A stretch of 64,000 nt of DNA from Alistipes sp. (GTDB lineage: Bacteria > Bacteroidota > Bacteroidia > Bacteroidales > Rikenellaceae): assembly GCA_020026415.1 (NCBI GenBank), contig JAHHQL010000011.1, forward strand, positions 9,182-73,181. The letters are read 5' to 3'. This document shows, piece by piece, positions 41,349-50,569 of the stretch. Numbering within the stretch: the stretch's first letter is position 1; each line of letters starts with the position of its first letter. The notes beneath the pieces are model-generated. The model was not told where the DNA came from and made no database searches. It saw only the letters and a program-made list of their open reading frames with translations. Made by a program: the position numbers and the translations under genes.

Positions 41349-43130
41349 TTACATGCGTTCGGGAACTTCGATACCCAAAAGTTTCATTGCCTTTGCAATG
41401 ATCTGGGCGACTTCGGCAGCGAGTTGGACACGGAACTTACGCACTCCGGCCTGCTCCTCCTTGAGGATCGAGTGGTCGTGGTAGTATCCGTTGAACTGCT
41501 TGGCCAAATCGTAAGCGTAAGCGGCAATGATCGACGGCGAGAAGTTGTCGCCAGCCTGTGCCACCACCTGCGGATAATCCGAAATGGTCTTGATCAGATC
41601 GACCTCCTCCTTCAGAAGTTCGACATCGACCTTGCCCTCCAGCGAAATGCCTGCCTCGGCAGCCTTACGCAAGATCGACGAGATACGTGCATGGGTATAT
41701 TGGATGAAGGGACCTGTATTGCCGTTGAAGTCGATCGACTCTCTGGGATCGAACATCATGTTCTTCTTGGGATCGACCTTCAAAAGGAAGTACTTCAATG
41801 CACCCAGACCGACCATCGTCGAAACGGCATCAGCCTCCTCCTCGGAGCATCCGTCGAGTTTACCCAGTTCGTCCGACATCTCGCGTGCCGTCGAAACCAT
41901 GTCTGCGATCAGATCATCGGCATCCACAACCGTACCCTCACGCGACTTCATCTTGCCGTTGGGCAGTTCGACCATACCATACGACAGGTGGGTGATGTGG
42001 TCGCTCCAATCGGCGTAACCAAGTTTCTTGAGGATGAGTTTCAGCACTTGGAAGTGATAGTTCTGCTCGTTACCCACCACATAGATCATATCGTCGAGTT
42101 TGTTGTCCTCGAAACGGCGGTATGCCGTACCCAGATCCTGCGTCATATAGACCGATGTACCGTCACCGCGCAACAGCAACTTCTCGTCCAGACCGTCCTT
42201 CGTCAGATCAATCCAAACCGAGTTGTCGTCACGGCGGTAGAAGATGCCCTTGTCGAGGCCTTCCTGCACGAGCGACTTGCCCAAGAGGTAGGTCTGCGAC
42301 TCGTAGTAAACCTTATCGAACGAAACGCCCATGGCCTTGTACGTCGCATCGAAACCTTTATAGACCCAGCCGTTCATCTTCTCCCACAAGGCATATACAT
42401 CGGGATCCTTGGATTCCCATTTACGCAACATCTCCTGTGCCTGCAACATCACGGGGGCATTCTTCTTGGCTTCGTCCTCCGACTGTCCGCCGGCCATCAG
42501 TTCTCTGATCTGCTCCTTGTAGTGTTTGTCAAACTCAACGTAATATTTGCCGACCAGATGATCGCCCTTCATGCCCGTCGATTCGGGCGTTTCACCGTTG
42601 CCGTAGAGTTGCCATGCAAGCATCGACTTGCAGATATGAATACCACGGTCGTTCACCAGATTCACCTTGATGACATTGTGACCGTTGGCCGCCAGAATCT
42701 GAGCCACCGAATAACCCAGCAGGTTATTGCGCACATGCCCCAGATGAAGGGGTTTGTTGGTATTGGGTGATGAATACTCGATCATGACGGTACGGTTGGT
42801 CGGAGCGGCCTGACCGAAAGACGGATCGGCAGCCAGTTCCGAGAAACGATCCGTCCAGAACTTCACGTCAAGCGACAGGTTCAGGAATCCCTTCACCACG
42901 TTGAACGACTTAAATTCGGGAATATTGGCCGTCATGTACTCGCCTATCTCGGTTGCCGTTGCTTCGGGCGATTTACGGCTTCGTCGCAGGAGAGGAAACG
43001 TCACGAGGGTATAGTCACCCTCAAACTCCTTGCGGGTCTTCTGAATCTGTAACTGCTCCTTGTCGAGCGGGCCGTAGAGTGCCTCCACCGATTTGCGGAC
43101 AGCCTCCGAAATAAAGTTTTCAATATTCAT
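41349..43130 (-). CDS. argS: Arginyl-tRNA synthetase
   Basis: 593 residues from ATG 43130 (MNIENFISEAV). A further ATG at 43157 would lie upstream of the expected transcription start, so it is not chosen. Class I synthetase charging tRNA-Arg: N-terminal Add-1 domain, the HIGH-type motif in SSPNTNKPLHLGHVRNNLLG (~128-147), and a KMSKS-like region reading GKMKSREGTVVDADDL. The C-terminal DALR anticodon-binding domain ends LLGIEVPERM. Confidence 0.95.
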   Translation of the reverse strand: MNIENFISEAVRKSVEALYGPLDKEQLQIQKTRKEFEGDYTLVTFPLLRRSRKSPEATATEIGEYMTANIPEFKSFNVVKGFLNLSLDVKFWTDRFSELAADPSFGQAAPTNRTVMIEYSSPNTNKPLHLGHVRNNLLGYSVAQILAANGHNVIKVNLVNDRGIHICKSMLAWQLYGNGETPESTGMKGDHLVGKYYVEFDKHYKEQIRELMAGGQSEDEAKKNAPVMLQAQEMLRKWESKDPDVYALWEKMNGWVYKGFDATYKAMGVSFDKVYYESQTYLLGKSLVQEGLDKGIFYRRDDNSVWIDLTKDGLDEKLLLRGDGTSVYMTQDLGTAYRRFEDNKLDDMIYVVGNEQNYHFQVLKLILKKLGYADWSDHITHLSYGMVELPNGKMKSREGTVVDADDLIADMVSTAREMSDELGKLDGCSEEEADAVSTMVGLGALKYFLLKVDPKKNMMFDPRESIDFNGNTGPFIQYTHARISSILRKAAEAGISLEGKVDVELLKEEVDLIKTISDYPQVVAQAGDNFSPSIIAAYAYDLAKQFNGYYHDHSILKEEQAGVRKFRVQLAAEVAQIIAKAMKLLGIEVPERM

Positions 43131-43154
43131 ATTTTTCCAAAATGATTTAGCGTA

Positions 43155-43186
43155 CAAAATTACGTTTTTTTTTCAAAAAATTCCAA
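43155..43186 (-). promoter_or_regulatory. argS promoter
   Basis: Minus strand TTG at 43186-43184, 21-bp spacer, TAATTTTG at 43162-43155. The predicted transcript starts near 43148, downstream of the ATG at 43157 and upstream of the ATG at 43130. Confidence 0.65.
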
Positions 43187-43200
43187 GGATTAGATAATTT

Positions 43201-43704
43201 CTACTCCCCGTCCCCGCCCTGAAGGCTGATCTCGCCCACCTCGGCATTCACAAAACGGATCAGGTCTCCGGGCGATAGTTTGAGTTGTTTTCCGCGTATG
43301 CCCGCACTGATGTAGATCGAGTCGAAATTCAGAGCCGACGAATGGATATAGGTCGGGAAAGGTTTCTTCATGCCGATCGGGCAGCAGCCGCCACGGATGT
43401 AACCCGTTGTCGGCAGCAACTCCTTCATGGGGATCAATCCCACCTTCTTGTTTCCCGAAATCCGTGCCGCCGCCTTCAGATCGACCTCGTGATCGCCCGG
43501 CACAACACACACGAAATATCCCGACTTCTCACCGCTCAGCACCAACGTCTTGAAAACACGCTCAACGGGTTCGCCCAACTGCTCGGCAACGTGTGTTGCG
43601 GCCAAATGTTTTTCATCGACCTCATAGGGGATCAGTTCGTAGGGAATTTTGGCTCGATCCAAAAGACGAGCCGCATTGGTCTTTTCAATTTTCTTGACAG
43701 CCAT
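43201..43704 (-). CDS. ybaK: Cys-tRNA(Pro)/Cys-tRNA(Cys) deacylase YbaK
   Basis: 167 residues from ATG 43704 (MAVKKIEKTNAARLLD); 13 upstream in-frame codons would start at the -7 box. Trans-editing enzyme removing Cys mis-attached to tRNA-Pro. The YbaK fold shows ERVFKTLVLSG with the conserved lysine, VCVVPGDHEVDLKAAAR, and GYIRGGCCPIGMKKPFPTYI, the GxxSPxG-like loop. Single gene with its own -7 box, divergent from the DUF5686 gene. Confidence 0.92.
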   Translation of the reverse strand: MAVKKIEKTNAARLLDRAKIPYELIPYEVDEKHLAATHVAEQLGEPVERVFKTLVLSGEKSGYFVCVVPGDHEVDLKAAARISGNKKVGLIPMKELLPTTGYIRGGCCPIGMKKPFPTYIHSSALNFDSIYISAGIRGKQLKLSPGDLIRFVNAEVGEISLQGGDGE

Positions 43705-43740
43705 ACTCAGTCTATGTTCAAATTCTCTCCATATATCCCA

Positions 43741-43787
43741 CAAAAGTATATTATTTTATGAAGTTTGACATAATTATTCTACTTTTA
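43741..43787. promoter_or_regulatory. Divergent promoter region of ybaK and the DUF5686 gene
   Basis: TACTTTTG on the minus strand at 43748-43741 serves ybaK. TACTTTTA on the plus strand at 43780-43787, eleven bp before the ATG at 43799, may serve the DUF5686 gene. Neither has a TTTG at the standard -33 distance. Confidence 0.5.
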
Positions 43788-43798
43788 TAGTCATTATT

Positions 43799-46303
43799 AT
43801 GAAAATTCAGTTCGCGATTCGTCCGTTCGTCATCTTTTTGATGATGTGTTGCATTTGGGAAACCTCCGCCCAAACGACCCGTGTACGCGGTCGGGTGACC
43901 GATGCAAAAACAGGAGAACCGATCCCCTACGTGAGCGTATTTTTCCCCAACACCACCATCGGAATCACCACCGACGACAACGGCATTTATGACATCGAAA
44001 CGCGCGACACCTCGACGATGGTTCACGCCTCGATGATGGGGTATCTGTCCCAAAAGAAACAAGTCAAACGCTACGTCTTCAACACGATCAATTTTGAATT
44101 GGTCGAGGAGCAGTTCAACATCGAAAATGTGGTCGTAAAACCGGGCCCGAACCCCGCACTTGCGCTTCTGCGCGGGCTGTACCGCCGTCGCGCTCTGAAC
44201 GATCCCGACCGTTTCGACCGCTACAAGTGCAAGACCTACACGAAGATGGAGTTGGATCTGGCCAACATCAAACAGAAATTCCGCAGCAAACGCATGCAGA
44301 AGAATTTCGGCTTCGTGTTCAACTATGTCGATACCTCTTCGCTTACGGGTCAGCCCTACCTGCCCGTGATGATCTCCGAAACGATCGCCGACTACTACCA
44401 CAGCAAAGAGCCCTCCCTGTCGCGCGAAGTGATTCTCGCCTCGCAGGTGTCGGGTGTCGAAGACAGTTTCTCGATCGCCCAATTCACGGGCAACCTCCAG
44501 AACCCCATCAACTTCTACAACAATTTCATCGAAATGTTCAACGTACGTTTCGCCTCCCCGCTTGCCGAGGGCGGAACGATGTTTTACAACTACTTCTTGG
44601 TGGACAGTGTCCATTTCGAGGGACGCAAGACCTATAAAATCCGTTTCCACCCCAAACGTCTGACGACACCCGTATTCGACGGCGAAGTCTATATCGACTC
44701 GGCATCGTATGCCCTGCGTTCGGCATCGGTGCGCATGCCCAAGGGCGTGAACGTAAACTGGATCAAGCACATGCGTATCGAAAACGAGAATCAGTTGCTC
44801 AACGACTCGACATGGTTCAAGAAACGCGACCACATTGCCGCCGAATTTTCGCTGGTGACGGGAGACTCCTCGAAACTCGAAACGGTCATCGGTCAAAGAG
44901 ACGTAACCTATTCGCAGATCGAGTTGGACTGCCCCATTCCCAAGAAAATTTTCTCGATGGACAACGATGTGGTGATGGCCGATGAAGAGGCGGGCAAAAA
45001 AGATTCGACCTATTGGAATCGAATCCGCCCCTACGAACTTTCCGCCAAGGAGAAAAACATCTATTCGATGGTCGATTCGATCCAACAGGCTCCCCTCTAC
45101 CGCAACATCTACACGATCATCAATACCGTTCTAACGGGTTATTGGAACACGAAATACATCGGTATCGGCCCTTACTACAAGATGGCCAGTTTCAACAAGT
45201 TGGAGGGATTCCGCATGCAGTTGGGCGCACGCACCACGTCAAACGTGAGCAAGAAGATCCGTCTGATGTCCTACATGGCCTACGGCACAAAAGACGAAGA
45301 CATTAAAGGCGGAGGGTCGATCGAGTTGATGTTCCGTCGCAGTCTGACGCGCAAACTCACCTTGGAAGCCTCGCACGATGTCGTACAACTCGGAGCGGGG
45401 CGCGATGCTCTGACCAACAACAACATCCTGAGTTCGATCTTTTCGCGCGGCGGACGTCAGCGCATGTCGATGGTCAATTCGTTCGAGGCGGCCTACGAAC
45501 ACGAATGGCTGCACGGATTCAGCAACTTTCTCGGTATAAAACTCCGCCGCATCTACTCCAACGAGTATGTGCCGATGATCACCCCCGGAGGCCGCATCCG
45601 CAACTACATTTCCGACAGCGAACTGCACCTCGGAATGCGTTTCTCGCACAACGAAAAGATCTACCGCACACACTTCGACAAGAATTATTTAGGCTCGAAA
45701 TACCCCGTTCTTTCGCTCGATGTTTCGACCGGTCTGAAGGATCTCCTGCACGGCGGATCGGAATATTGCCGTGTGGAAGGCGGCATCCGCTACACCCCGA
45801 AAATTCCGCCCATCGGACATTCGGTCATCACCGTTCAGGGTGGCAAGATTTTCGGCCGAGTACCCTATCAGTTGCTCAAACTGCACGAAGGTAACGGCAC
45901 TTATTTCTACGACTCCTACGCCTTCTCATGTATGAATTTCTACGAATTTGCCTCCGACGCATGGGTTTCGTTCTTCTACGAACACCACTTCAACGGCTGG
46001 CTGTTGGGGCGCATCCCGCTGATGAAACGTCTCAAATGGCGCGAAATCTTCATTTGCAAAGGTGTATGGGGACAACTCTCCCGCCGCAATAACGGTGCGC
46101 TGCCCGATACACAGGCACCCCTGCTCTTCCCCGTCGGCATGTCGTCCGTCGATAAGCCCTATGCCGAAATGGGTGTCGGCATCGAAAACATCCTGCGTCT
46201 GGTGCGTGTCGATTGTATCTGGCGACTGACCCACCGAGAATCGAAACCGGGACAAAAGGTGCAAAACTTCGCCGTGAATGTAAGCCTTAATCTGACTTTT
46301 TAA
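43799..46303 (+). CDS. DUF5686 outer-membrane protein with carboxypeptidase-regulatory-like N-terminus
   Basis: 834 residues. Signal peptide (~1-25, ending TSAQ), then a CarboxypepD_reg-like beta domain (~28-105: VRGRVTDAKTGEPIPYVSVFFPNT... as in TonB-dependent receptors), then the long DUF5686 region. The C-terminal half alternates polar and aromatic residues (for example FRMQLGARTTSNVSKKIRLMSYMAYG; LTLEASHDVVQLGAG) and ends NVSLNLTF, a beta-barrel signature with terminal Phe. No TonB-plug motif, so it is not a SusC receptor. Role unknown; envelope location is well supported. Confidence 0.85.
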   Translation: MKIQFAIRPFVIFLMMCCIWETSAQTTRVRGRVTDAKTGEPIPYVSVFFPNTTIGITTDDNGIYDIETRDTSTMVHASMMGYLSQKKQVKRYVFNTINFELVEEQFNIENVVVKPGPNPALALLRGLYRRRALNDPDRFDRYKCKTYTKMELDLANIKQKFRSKRMQKNFGFVFNYVDTSSLTGQPYLPVMISETIADYYHSKEPSLSREVILASQVSGVEDSFSIAQFTGNLQNPINFYNNFIEMFNVRFASPLAEGGTMFYNYFLVDSVHFEGRKTYKIRFHPKRLTTPVFDGEVYIDSASYALRSASVRMPKGVNVNWIKHMRIENENQLLNDSTWFKKRDHIAAEFSLVTGDSSKLETVIGQRDVTYSQIELDCPIPKKIFSMDNDVVMADEEAGKKDSTYWNRIRPYELSAKEKNIYSMVDSIQQAPLYRNIYTIINTVLTGYWNTKYIGIGPYYKMASFNKLEGFRMQLGARTTSNVSKKIRLMSYMAYGTKDEDIKGGGSIELMFRRSLTRKLTLEASHDVVQLGAGRDALTNNNILSSIFSRGGRQRMSMVNSFEAAYEHEWLHGFSNFLGIKLRRIYSNEYVPMITPGGRIRNYISDSELHLGMRFSHNEKIYRTHFDKNYLGSKYPVLSLDVSTGLKDLLHGGSEYCRVEGGIRYTPKIPPIGHSVITVQGGKIFGRVPYQLLKLHEGNGTYFYDSYAFSCMNFYEFASDAWVSFFYEHHFNGWLLGRIPLMKRLKWREIFICKGVWGQLSRRNNGALPDTQAPLLFPVGMSSVDKPYAEMGVGIENILRLVRVDCIWRLTHRESKPGQKVQNFAVNVSLNLTF

Positions 46304-46304
46304 G

Positions 46305-46312
46305 TATCTTTG
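46305..46312 (+). promoter_or_regulatory. -7 element of the HAD hydrolase gene
   Basis: TATCTTTG just after the DUF5686 stop and 20 bp before the ATG at 46333; no -33 element found. Confidence 0.55.
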
Positions 46313-46332
46313 CGCCGAGAAAAAATCCGACA

Positions 46333-46992
46333 ATGATAAAAGCAGCAATATTCGACATGGATGGCACGCTGGTGAACAACACCGAAGCCCACATCCGTGC
46401 CTTCGAGATCTTTTGTAACCGATACAACGTCCTTAACTGGAGAGAAAAACTCAATTCGGCATTCGGCATGGGCAACGACGACATCATGCGTCTGATCATG
46501 CCTGATGAGATCATACGCACACGCGGCATAAAATCCCTCGGTGACGAGAAAGAAGCCCTCTACCGCGAACTCTACGCACCCGACTGCCGTCCCGTGGAAG
46601 GGCTGATCGCTCTTTTGGAGGAGTTCCGCCGAAGAGGCATCCGTTGCTCGGTCGGTTCGTCGGCCTGCCGAGCCAACGTCGATTTCGTGTTGGAGAAGTG
46701 CGGCATTGCCTCCTTCTTCAAGTCGATCACATGCGGCGATACGGTGACGCACTGCAAACCCGACCCGGAAATCTACCTCACCGCCTCCCGCGCGCTCGGT
46801 CTCAAACCGGAAGAGTGTATGATCTTCGAGGATGCCAAATCGGGCATCACGGCAGCCCATCGCGCAGGTGCGGGATATGTGGTGGCACTGACCACGACCA
46901 TTTCACGCAGAGAGATCGAGGCATTGGGTTACGACTACCGCATCATCGACGACTACCGCGACATGACCTCTTCTTTGGATCAGATCCTCTAA
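46333..46992 (+). CDS. HAD family phosphatase (beta-phosphoglucomutase-like)
   Basis: 219 residues. FDMDGTLVNN (residues ~7-16) holds the nucleophile and acid/base aspartates, followed by the helical cap domain (~18-85), CSVGSSA (motif II Ser), CKPDPEIYL (motif III Lys) and MIFEDAKSGITAA (motif IV). The cap and motif IV resemble beta-phosphoglucomutase and related sugar-phosphate phosphatases; exact substrate unknown. Confidence 0.88.
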   Translation: MIKAAIFDMDGTLVNNTEAHIRAFEIFCNRYNVLNWREKLNSAFGMGNDDIMRLIMPDEIIRTRGIKSLGDEKEALYRELYAPDCRPVEGLIALLEEFRRRGIRCSVGSSACRANVDFVLEKCGIASFFKSITCGDTVTHCKPDPEIYLTASRALGLKPEECMIFEDAKSGITAAHRAGAGYVVALTTTISRREIEALGYDYRIIDDYRDMTSSLDQIL

Positions 46993-47007
46993 TCCGACCA
47001 TTGAAAA

Positions 47008-47050
47008 AAAAGAATGTCCTCCGAAATGTGTTTTCGGAGGACATTCTTTT
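47008..47050. terminator. Bidirectional terminator, HAD gene / YqeY
   Basis: Perfect 19-bp stem (47008-47026 with 47032-47050), one of the strongest in the window, between convergent genes. Confidence 0.94.
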
Positions 47051-47066
47051 ATCCTTCAGGATCGGC

Positions 47067-47516
47067 TTACGACAACAATGCCTTCACCTTTTCCGAAATG
47101 GCACGCCCCTCGGCACGGCCAGCAAGACTCTTCGAGGCAATACCCATCACCTTACCCATCTCCTTCATCGAGGTGGCACCGCACTCGGCGATGATCTTGC
47201 GGATTTCTTCGGTCAGTTCTCCGTCCGAGAGTTGTTTGGGCAGATACTCCTTGAATACGGCGACCTGAGCCAACTCCTCATCGGCCAGATCCTGACGATT
47301 CTGTTCCGTATAGATCGCAGCCGAATCAATACCCTGCTTGGCAAGTTTCGTCAAGATCTTCAGCACATCGCCATCGGGCAGTTCGTCCATTCCGTGAACG
47401 GCCGTCTTGGCTTCGATGATGTATTTTTTTGCATTACGCAATGCACTCAAACGTACGGCATCCTTTGCCTTCATGGCCTCCATGATGCTCTTCGAAATCT
47501 CTTTTTCCAGTGACAT
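47067..47516 (-). CDS. yqeY: GatB/YqeY domain protein
   Basis: 149 residues from ATG 47516 (a TTG at 47525 is an alternative). Contains the YqeY helical fold: LEKEISKSIMEAMKAKDAVRLSALRNAKKYI near the start, EYLPKQLSDGELTEEI in the middle, MKEMGKVMGIASKSLAGRAEGRAISEKVKALL at the end. The same fold forms the tRNA-binding tail of GatB; free YqeY proteins have no settled function. It is 21 bp after the amidase-like gene and shares its terminator. Confidence 0.9.
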   Translation of the reverse strand: MSLEKEISKSIMEAMKAKDAVRLSALRNAKKYIIEAKTAVHGMDELPDGDVLKILTKLAKQGIDSAAIYTEQNRQDLADEELAQVAVFKEYLPKQLSDGELTEEIRKIIAECGATSMKEMGKVMGIASKSLAGRAEGRAISEKVKALLS

Positions 47517-47537
47517 ATCAATCAATTTTTTGAATGT

Positions 47538-50500
47538 TTATTTCTTTTCGGGGTCCAACAACCGCATGACATCGCGCATCAGACGGTCTCGCTCCGCATT
47601 TTCGACAATCGACTCGAACGGCACGGCCAACACGAAACTGCGACCGTCCTCCAGCGACACCACACCCGCCGCAAGACTCGAATCCGAGTAACGCAACACC
47701 ACCGAAGCATCGCCCGCCGGACGAATTGCATCGGGATTACGCACGCCGTAATGCTCGCGGGTGACATCCGTATTGAAATGGTAATCACCGCGTGAAAACG
47801 CCCTTAAATTGGATGTCACGCGCAACCGGTTGCTGTGCGGCAGGTAGGTTTGATCGAAACGGATGTGCAACACCTCCTCGGCAAATGCACGGTCGCCATC
47901 CGTTGCATCGGGTGCTTCGAACAAATCCTTTGCCAGATAGCAACCCGACACGAACAACGCACCTCCGTTTGCCACATAGCGGCGCAACTGTCCCTGCATT
48001 TTTGGGGGAATGGTCTTAAACTCACAGCCTTTCAAACCGCGTCCCGCAAGATGCGAGAGTTGTTTTCCCAGTATCAGATCGACAATCTTATAGTCTGCAA
48101 TCGAAATCGTCCCCGCCTCCAAAGCCTTTCGCGAAGTCGATACGAACGAATAGCCCAACTTACGGAGCGATTCGCCGTGCAGCGCAGGATAATCGAACGA
48201 ATTGCCGGCAATAACGTCCGTTTCGCAATCGGTACGGCACGCGCCCAAGGCTTTCGAGTCGTTTTCGCAACGCGCCATACCGAGATCGAAGATGCACTGC
48301 TCGCCGACAAAATTGATGTCATAGCGATCGGGCACCCCCTCATCCACTTCGCGGTAAAACCCCGCAAGGGAGTCGCATCGCGCGCTGTATGGTGCCGAAA
48401 TGCGGTCAAATCCGTTGATGATCAATATTTCTCCGCGCGATTGCGGAGCGATATACGCCGCGAGGGTCTCGCTCGGAAAACTCTCACCGCCACGATTGAC
48501 AGCCGTCACCTTATAACTGTAAACCACACCCGGCTCCTGATTTACGACCAGCGATGTCGCATCGACCCGCTGTCCGTTGTCGAATCCGCCCTCGCCTTTA
48601 CGTGTATAGACAATGTAGGCATCGGGCACGGCCGTAGCCTCCAACGAATCCAGTACGGGTGCCCAACTGAGCCGCACCCCGTTCTCCGAGGTGCGCTCCG
48701 TCGAGAATGCCTCGACAGGAAGCGGTTGCACGACATATTCGGTCTTGTATTGCGACGACAGGAATCGCAGGATTCCTTTGTAAACGGCACGACTGACGAA
48801 GAATTTGAATCGCGGATCGTGGCCGTAACGCATATCGGCAAAATTCTGATGCGACAACAACTCAAGCAACATGGTCGGCACACTCGGTATGCGCGCTTCG
48901 TAGTAGGCTCTGTTCCACAATCCGCGACGCATCCAATCGGGTTCATAGACACGACGGATATCCTCGACAATCTGCGTCTGCACGATGTCGGTCAGATCGC
49001 GCGAACGATAACGGTCGGCACCGCCCTCGAATCGGCCTTGGTTCTCGCGGGTGTAGAAGATACCCAACGTCCCCACGATCTCGTCGCCGTCACGCACCCC
49101 CGCATCCGAGTGGAATGCAAAGGCCATATCAACGGGGATGCGCTTACCCTCGATTTCGGGCGCACGCCGCGATCCGCCCATCAGGGCATTGACCCAGCAG
49201 GCACGCGACATATAATCTTCCTTGTAATCGTCCAAATGTTCCTTCGGGGCATAGACCTCTTCGCCGAAACCCGCCCATTGCAACCAATAACGCGCACCCT
49301 CGCAGAAACGGGGATACCCGCTCGTCTCCTCCAGAAATTCGAGTTGCATTTCGGGATCTTTACTGCCGTGCTTCAGATCGAACTCCTTGGCCTCGTGATA
49401 AAGCGAAGGGTTGGTCACGCGCACGATGTTGCCGTAACCGCCACCCACCTTCACGGCATCGGCCGATACGATGCGACCCGCCTCACGCGACTGATTTGAA
49501 AGCGTCACCACTTCGTGACGCCCTTTGGCAAAGGAAAACTTGCCGAGGCAGATCCAAGTTCCGCCACCCATCGTCTGATTGACCTCAAAGCGACTTTCTC
49601 CTCCCGCATGGTGCACCGTATAGTGCGCATCATCGGCACTTTCGGATGTCGCCTCATAACTGACATAAACGGCATATTCGCCTTTTTCGGGGAACTCGAC
49701 ACTCCACGAAGCCTCGTTTTGGGCATTGCTCCGTACCGACACGGTCTTGCGGGTCGTACCGTGACGGAAGGGGTTGTCTCCCGTACGATAAATCTCATAA
49801 CGATGGGCAAATCCCACACCACCGTCCTGCCAAACACCTTGCTCTTTATAACTGTCCGATTGATCGTTATCGGCGATCATCTCATGTAATTGTGTATCTC
49901 GTTCGCGGGGCAGTAACACACACGCTCCGGCATTTTCGAGCATCGGTACCAAGTACGGCAATACATAACTCTGCGTGTAGAGATCCTCGCACGTTTCCCA
50001 AAGGCACGAACGCTGCCAACGCCATTTGTTGCGCACCTGATCGAAATATCGGCCGTGACTCTGCCAAAGGGCAATGTGACGCCCCGAAAGTCCGAGTTCG
50101 GGTTGCGATACAGACGAAAGACGCTTGATGAGCGGTCGCTCCGACGGATTCGTGAACAGAATCGGTTCACTCTTCTTTTTCTTTTTACTCTTTACGGCAG
50201 TGCTTTGCTTACGGAATGCCAGCGGAATGAGTTCCGAAATTTCGTGTCGATCGGTAATGATGCGGATCGAAGCCTTGCGGAAATCGGGACCGAGCACACT
50301 TCGCACGGAATCGTAAATAGCGCGTGTATTCTCCTCGCGGAAAGGATAATACGACATATCAATCGAAGTGTAGATAGTCACTTGTTTTTTCGATGCACTG
50401 ATCGACTTGACCTTCACCTTCATCTTATACACCTCACGCTCTCCTATGCGGGTCAGCATCTGTGCAATCTCGATCCGCTGTCGCGTCGAGACTCTGGGTG

Positions 50501-50564
50501 TTGCCGCCCGACTCATATCGGAGACCAGCAACAAAAACAACCCTAAAAATACCTTTATTTTCAT
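47538..50564 (-). CDS. Secreted amidase-like protein interrupted by a golvesin domain
   Basis: 1008 residues; signal peptide ends near residue 20 (MSRAA). N-terminal ~25-120 is a domain of unknown role. Residues ~160-235 and ~475-600 together resemble an N-acetylmuramoyl-L-alanine amidase (Amidase_3): IALWQSHGRYFD (His170), LLPRERDTQLHEM, AFAFHSDAG (His485) and MLLELLSHQNFADM with a candidate Glu. Between them, ~236-382 is a golvesin-type beta-sandwich (SWSVEFPEKGEYAVYVSY; GRIVSADAVKVGGG). An FN3-like domain (~640-725) and a C-terminal ~270-residue region starting EILIINGFDRIS follow. Such proteins are often labelled xanthan lyase; peptidoglycan or muropeptide cleavage fits the visible residues better. 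It is 5 bp after a solute symporter gene. Confidence 0.75.
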   Translation of the reverse strand: MKIKVFLGLFLLLVSDMSRAATPRVSTRQRIEIAQMLTRIGEREVYKMKVKVKSISASKKQVTIYTSIDMSYYPFREENTRAIYDSVRSVLGPDFRKASIRIITDRHEISELIPLAFRKQSTAVKSKKKKKSEPILFTNPSERPLIKRLSSVSQPELGLSGRHIALWQSHGRYFDQVRNKWRWQRSCLWETCEDLYTQSYVLPYLVPMLENAGACVLLPRERDTQLHEMIADNDQSDSYKEQGVWQDGGVGFAHRYEIYRTGDNPFRHGTTRKTVSVRSNAQNEASWSVEFPEKGEYAVYVSYEATSESADDAHYTVHHAGGESRFEVNQTMGGGTWICLGKFSFAKGRHEVVTLSNQSREAGRIVSADAVKVGGGYGNIVRVTNPSLYHEAKEFDLKHGSKDPEMQLEFLEETSGYPRFCEGARYWLQWAGFGEEVYAPKEHLDDYKEDYMSRACWVNALMGGSRRAPEIEGKRIPVDMAFAFHSDAGVRDGDEIVGTLGIFYTRENQGRFEGGADRYRSRDLTDIVQTQIVEDIRRVYEPDWMRRGLWNRAYYEARIPSVPTMLLELLSHQNFADMRYGHDPRFKFFVSRAVYKGILRFLSSQYKTEYVVQPLPVEAFSTERTSENGVRLSWAPVLDSLEATAVPDAYIVYTRKGEGGFDNGQRVDATSLVVNQEPGVVYSYKVTAVNRGGESFPSETLAAYIAPQSRGEILIINGFDRISAPYSARCDSLAGFYREVDEGVPDRYDINFVGEQCIFDLGMARCENDSKALGACRTDCETDVIAGNSFDYPALHGESLRKLGYSFVSTSRKALEAGTISIADYKIVDLILGKQLSHLAGRGLKGCEFKTIPPKMQGQLRRYVANGGALFVSGCYLAKDLFEAPDATDGDRAFAEEVLHIRFDQTYLPHSNRLRVTSNLRAFSRGDYHFNTDVTREHYGVRNPDAIRPAGDASVVLRYSDSSLAAGVVSLEDGRSFVLAVPFESIVENAERDRLMRDVMRLLDPEKK

Positions 50565-50569
50565 AATTT

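Noticed and set aside
43131..43157. Start of argS at 43157
   Set aside because: The argS -7 box (43162-43155) covers this ATG, so it would not be in the transcript.
47835..49499. 554-codon open frame antisense to the amidase-like gene
   Set aside because: No start context or motifs; the opposite strand encodes a signal peptide and domain-bearing protein.
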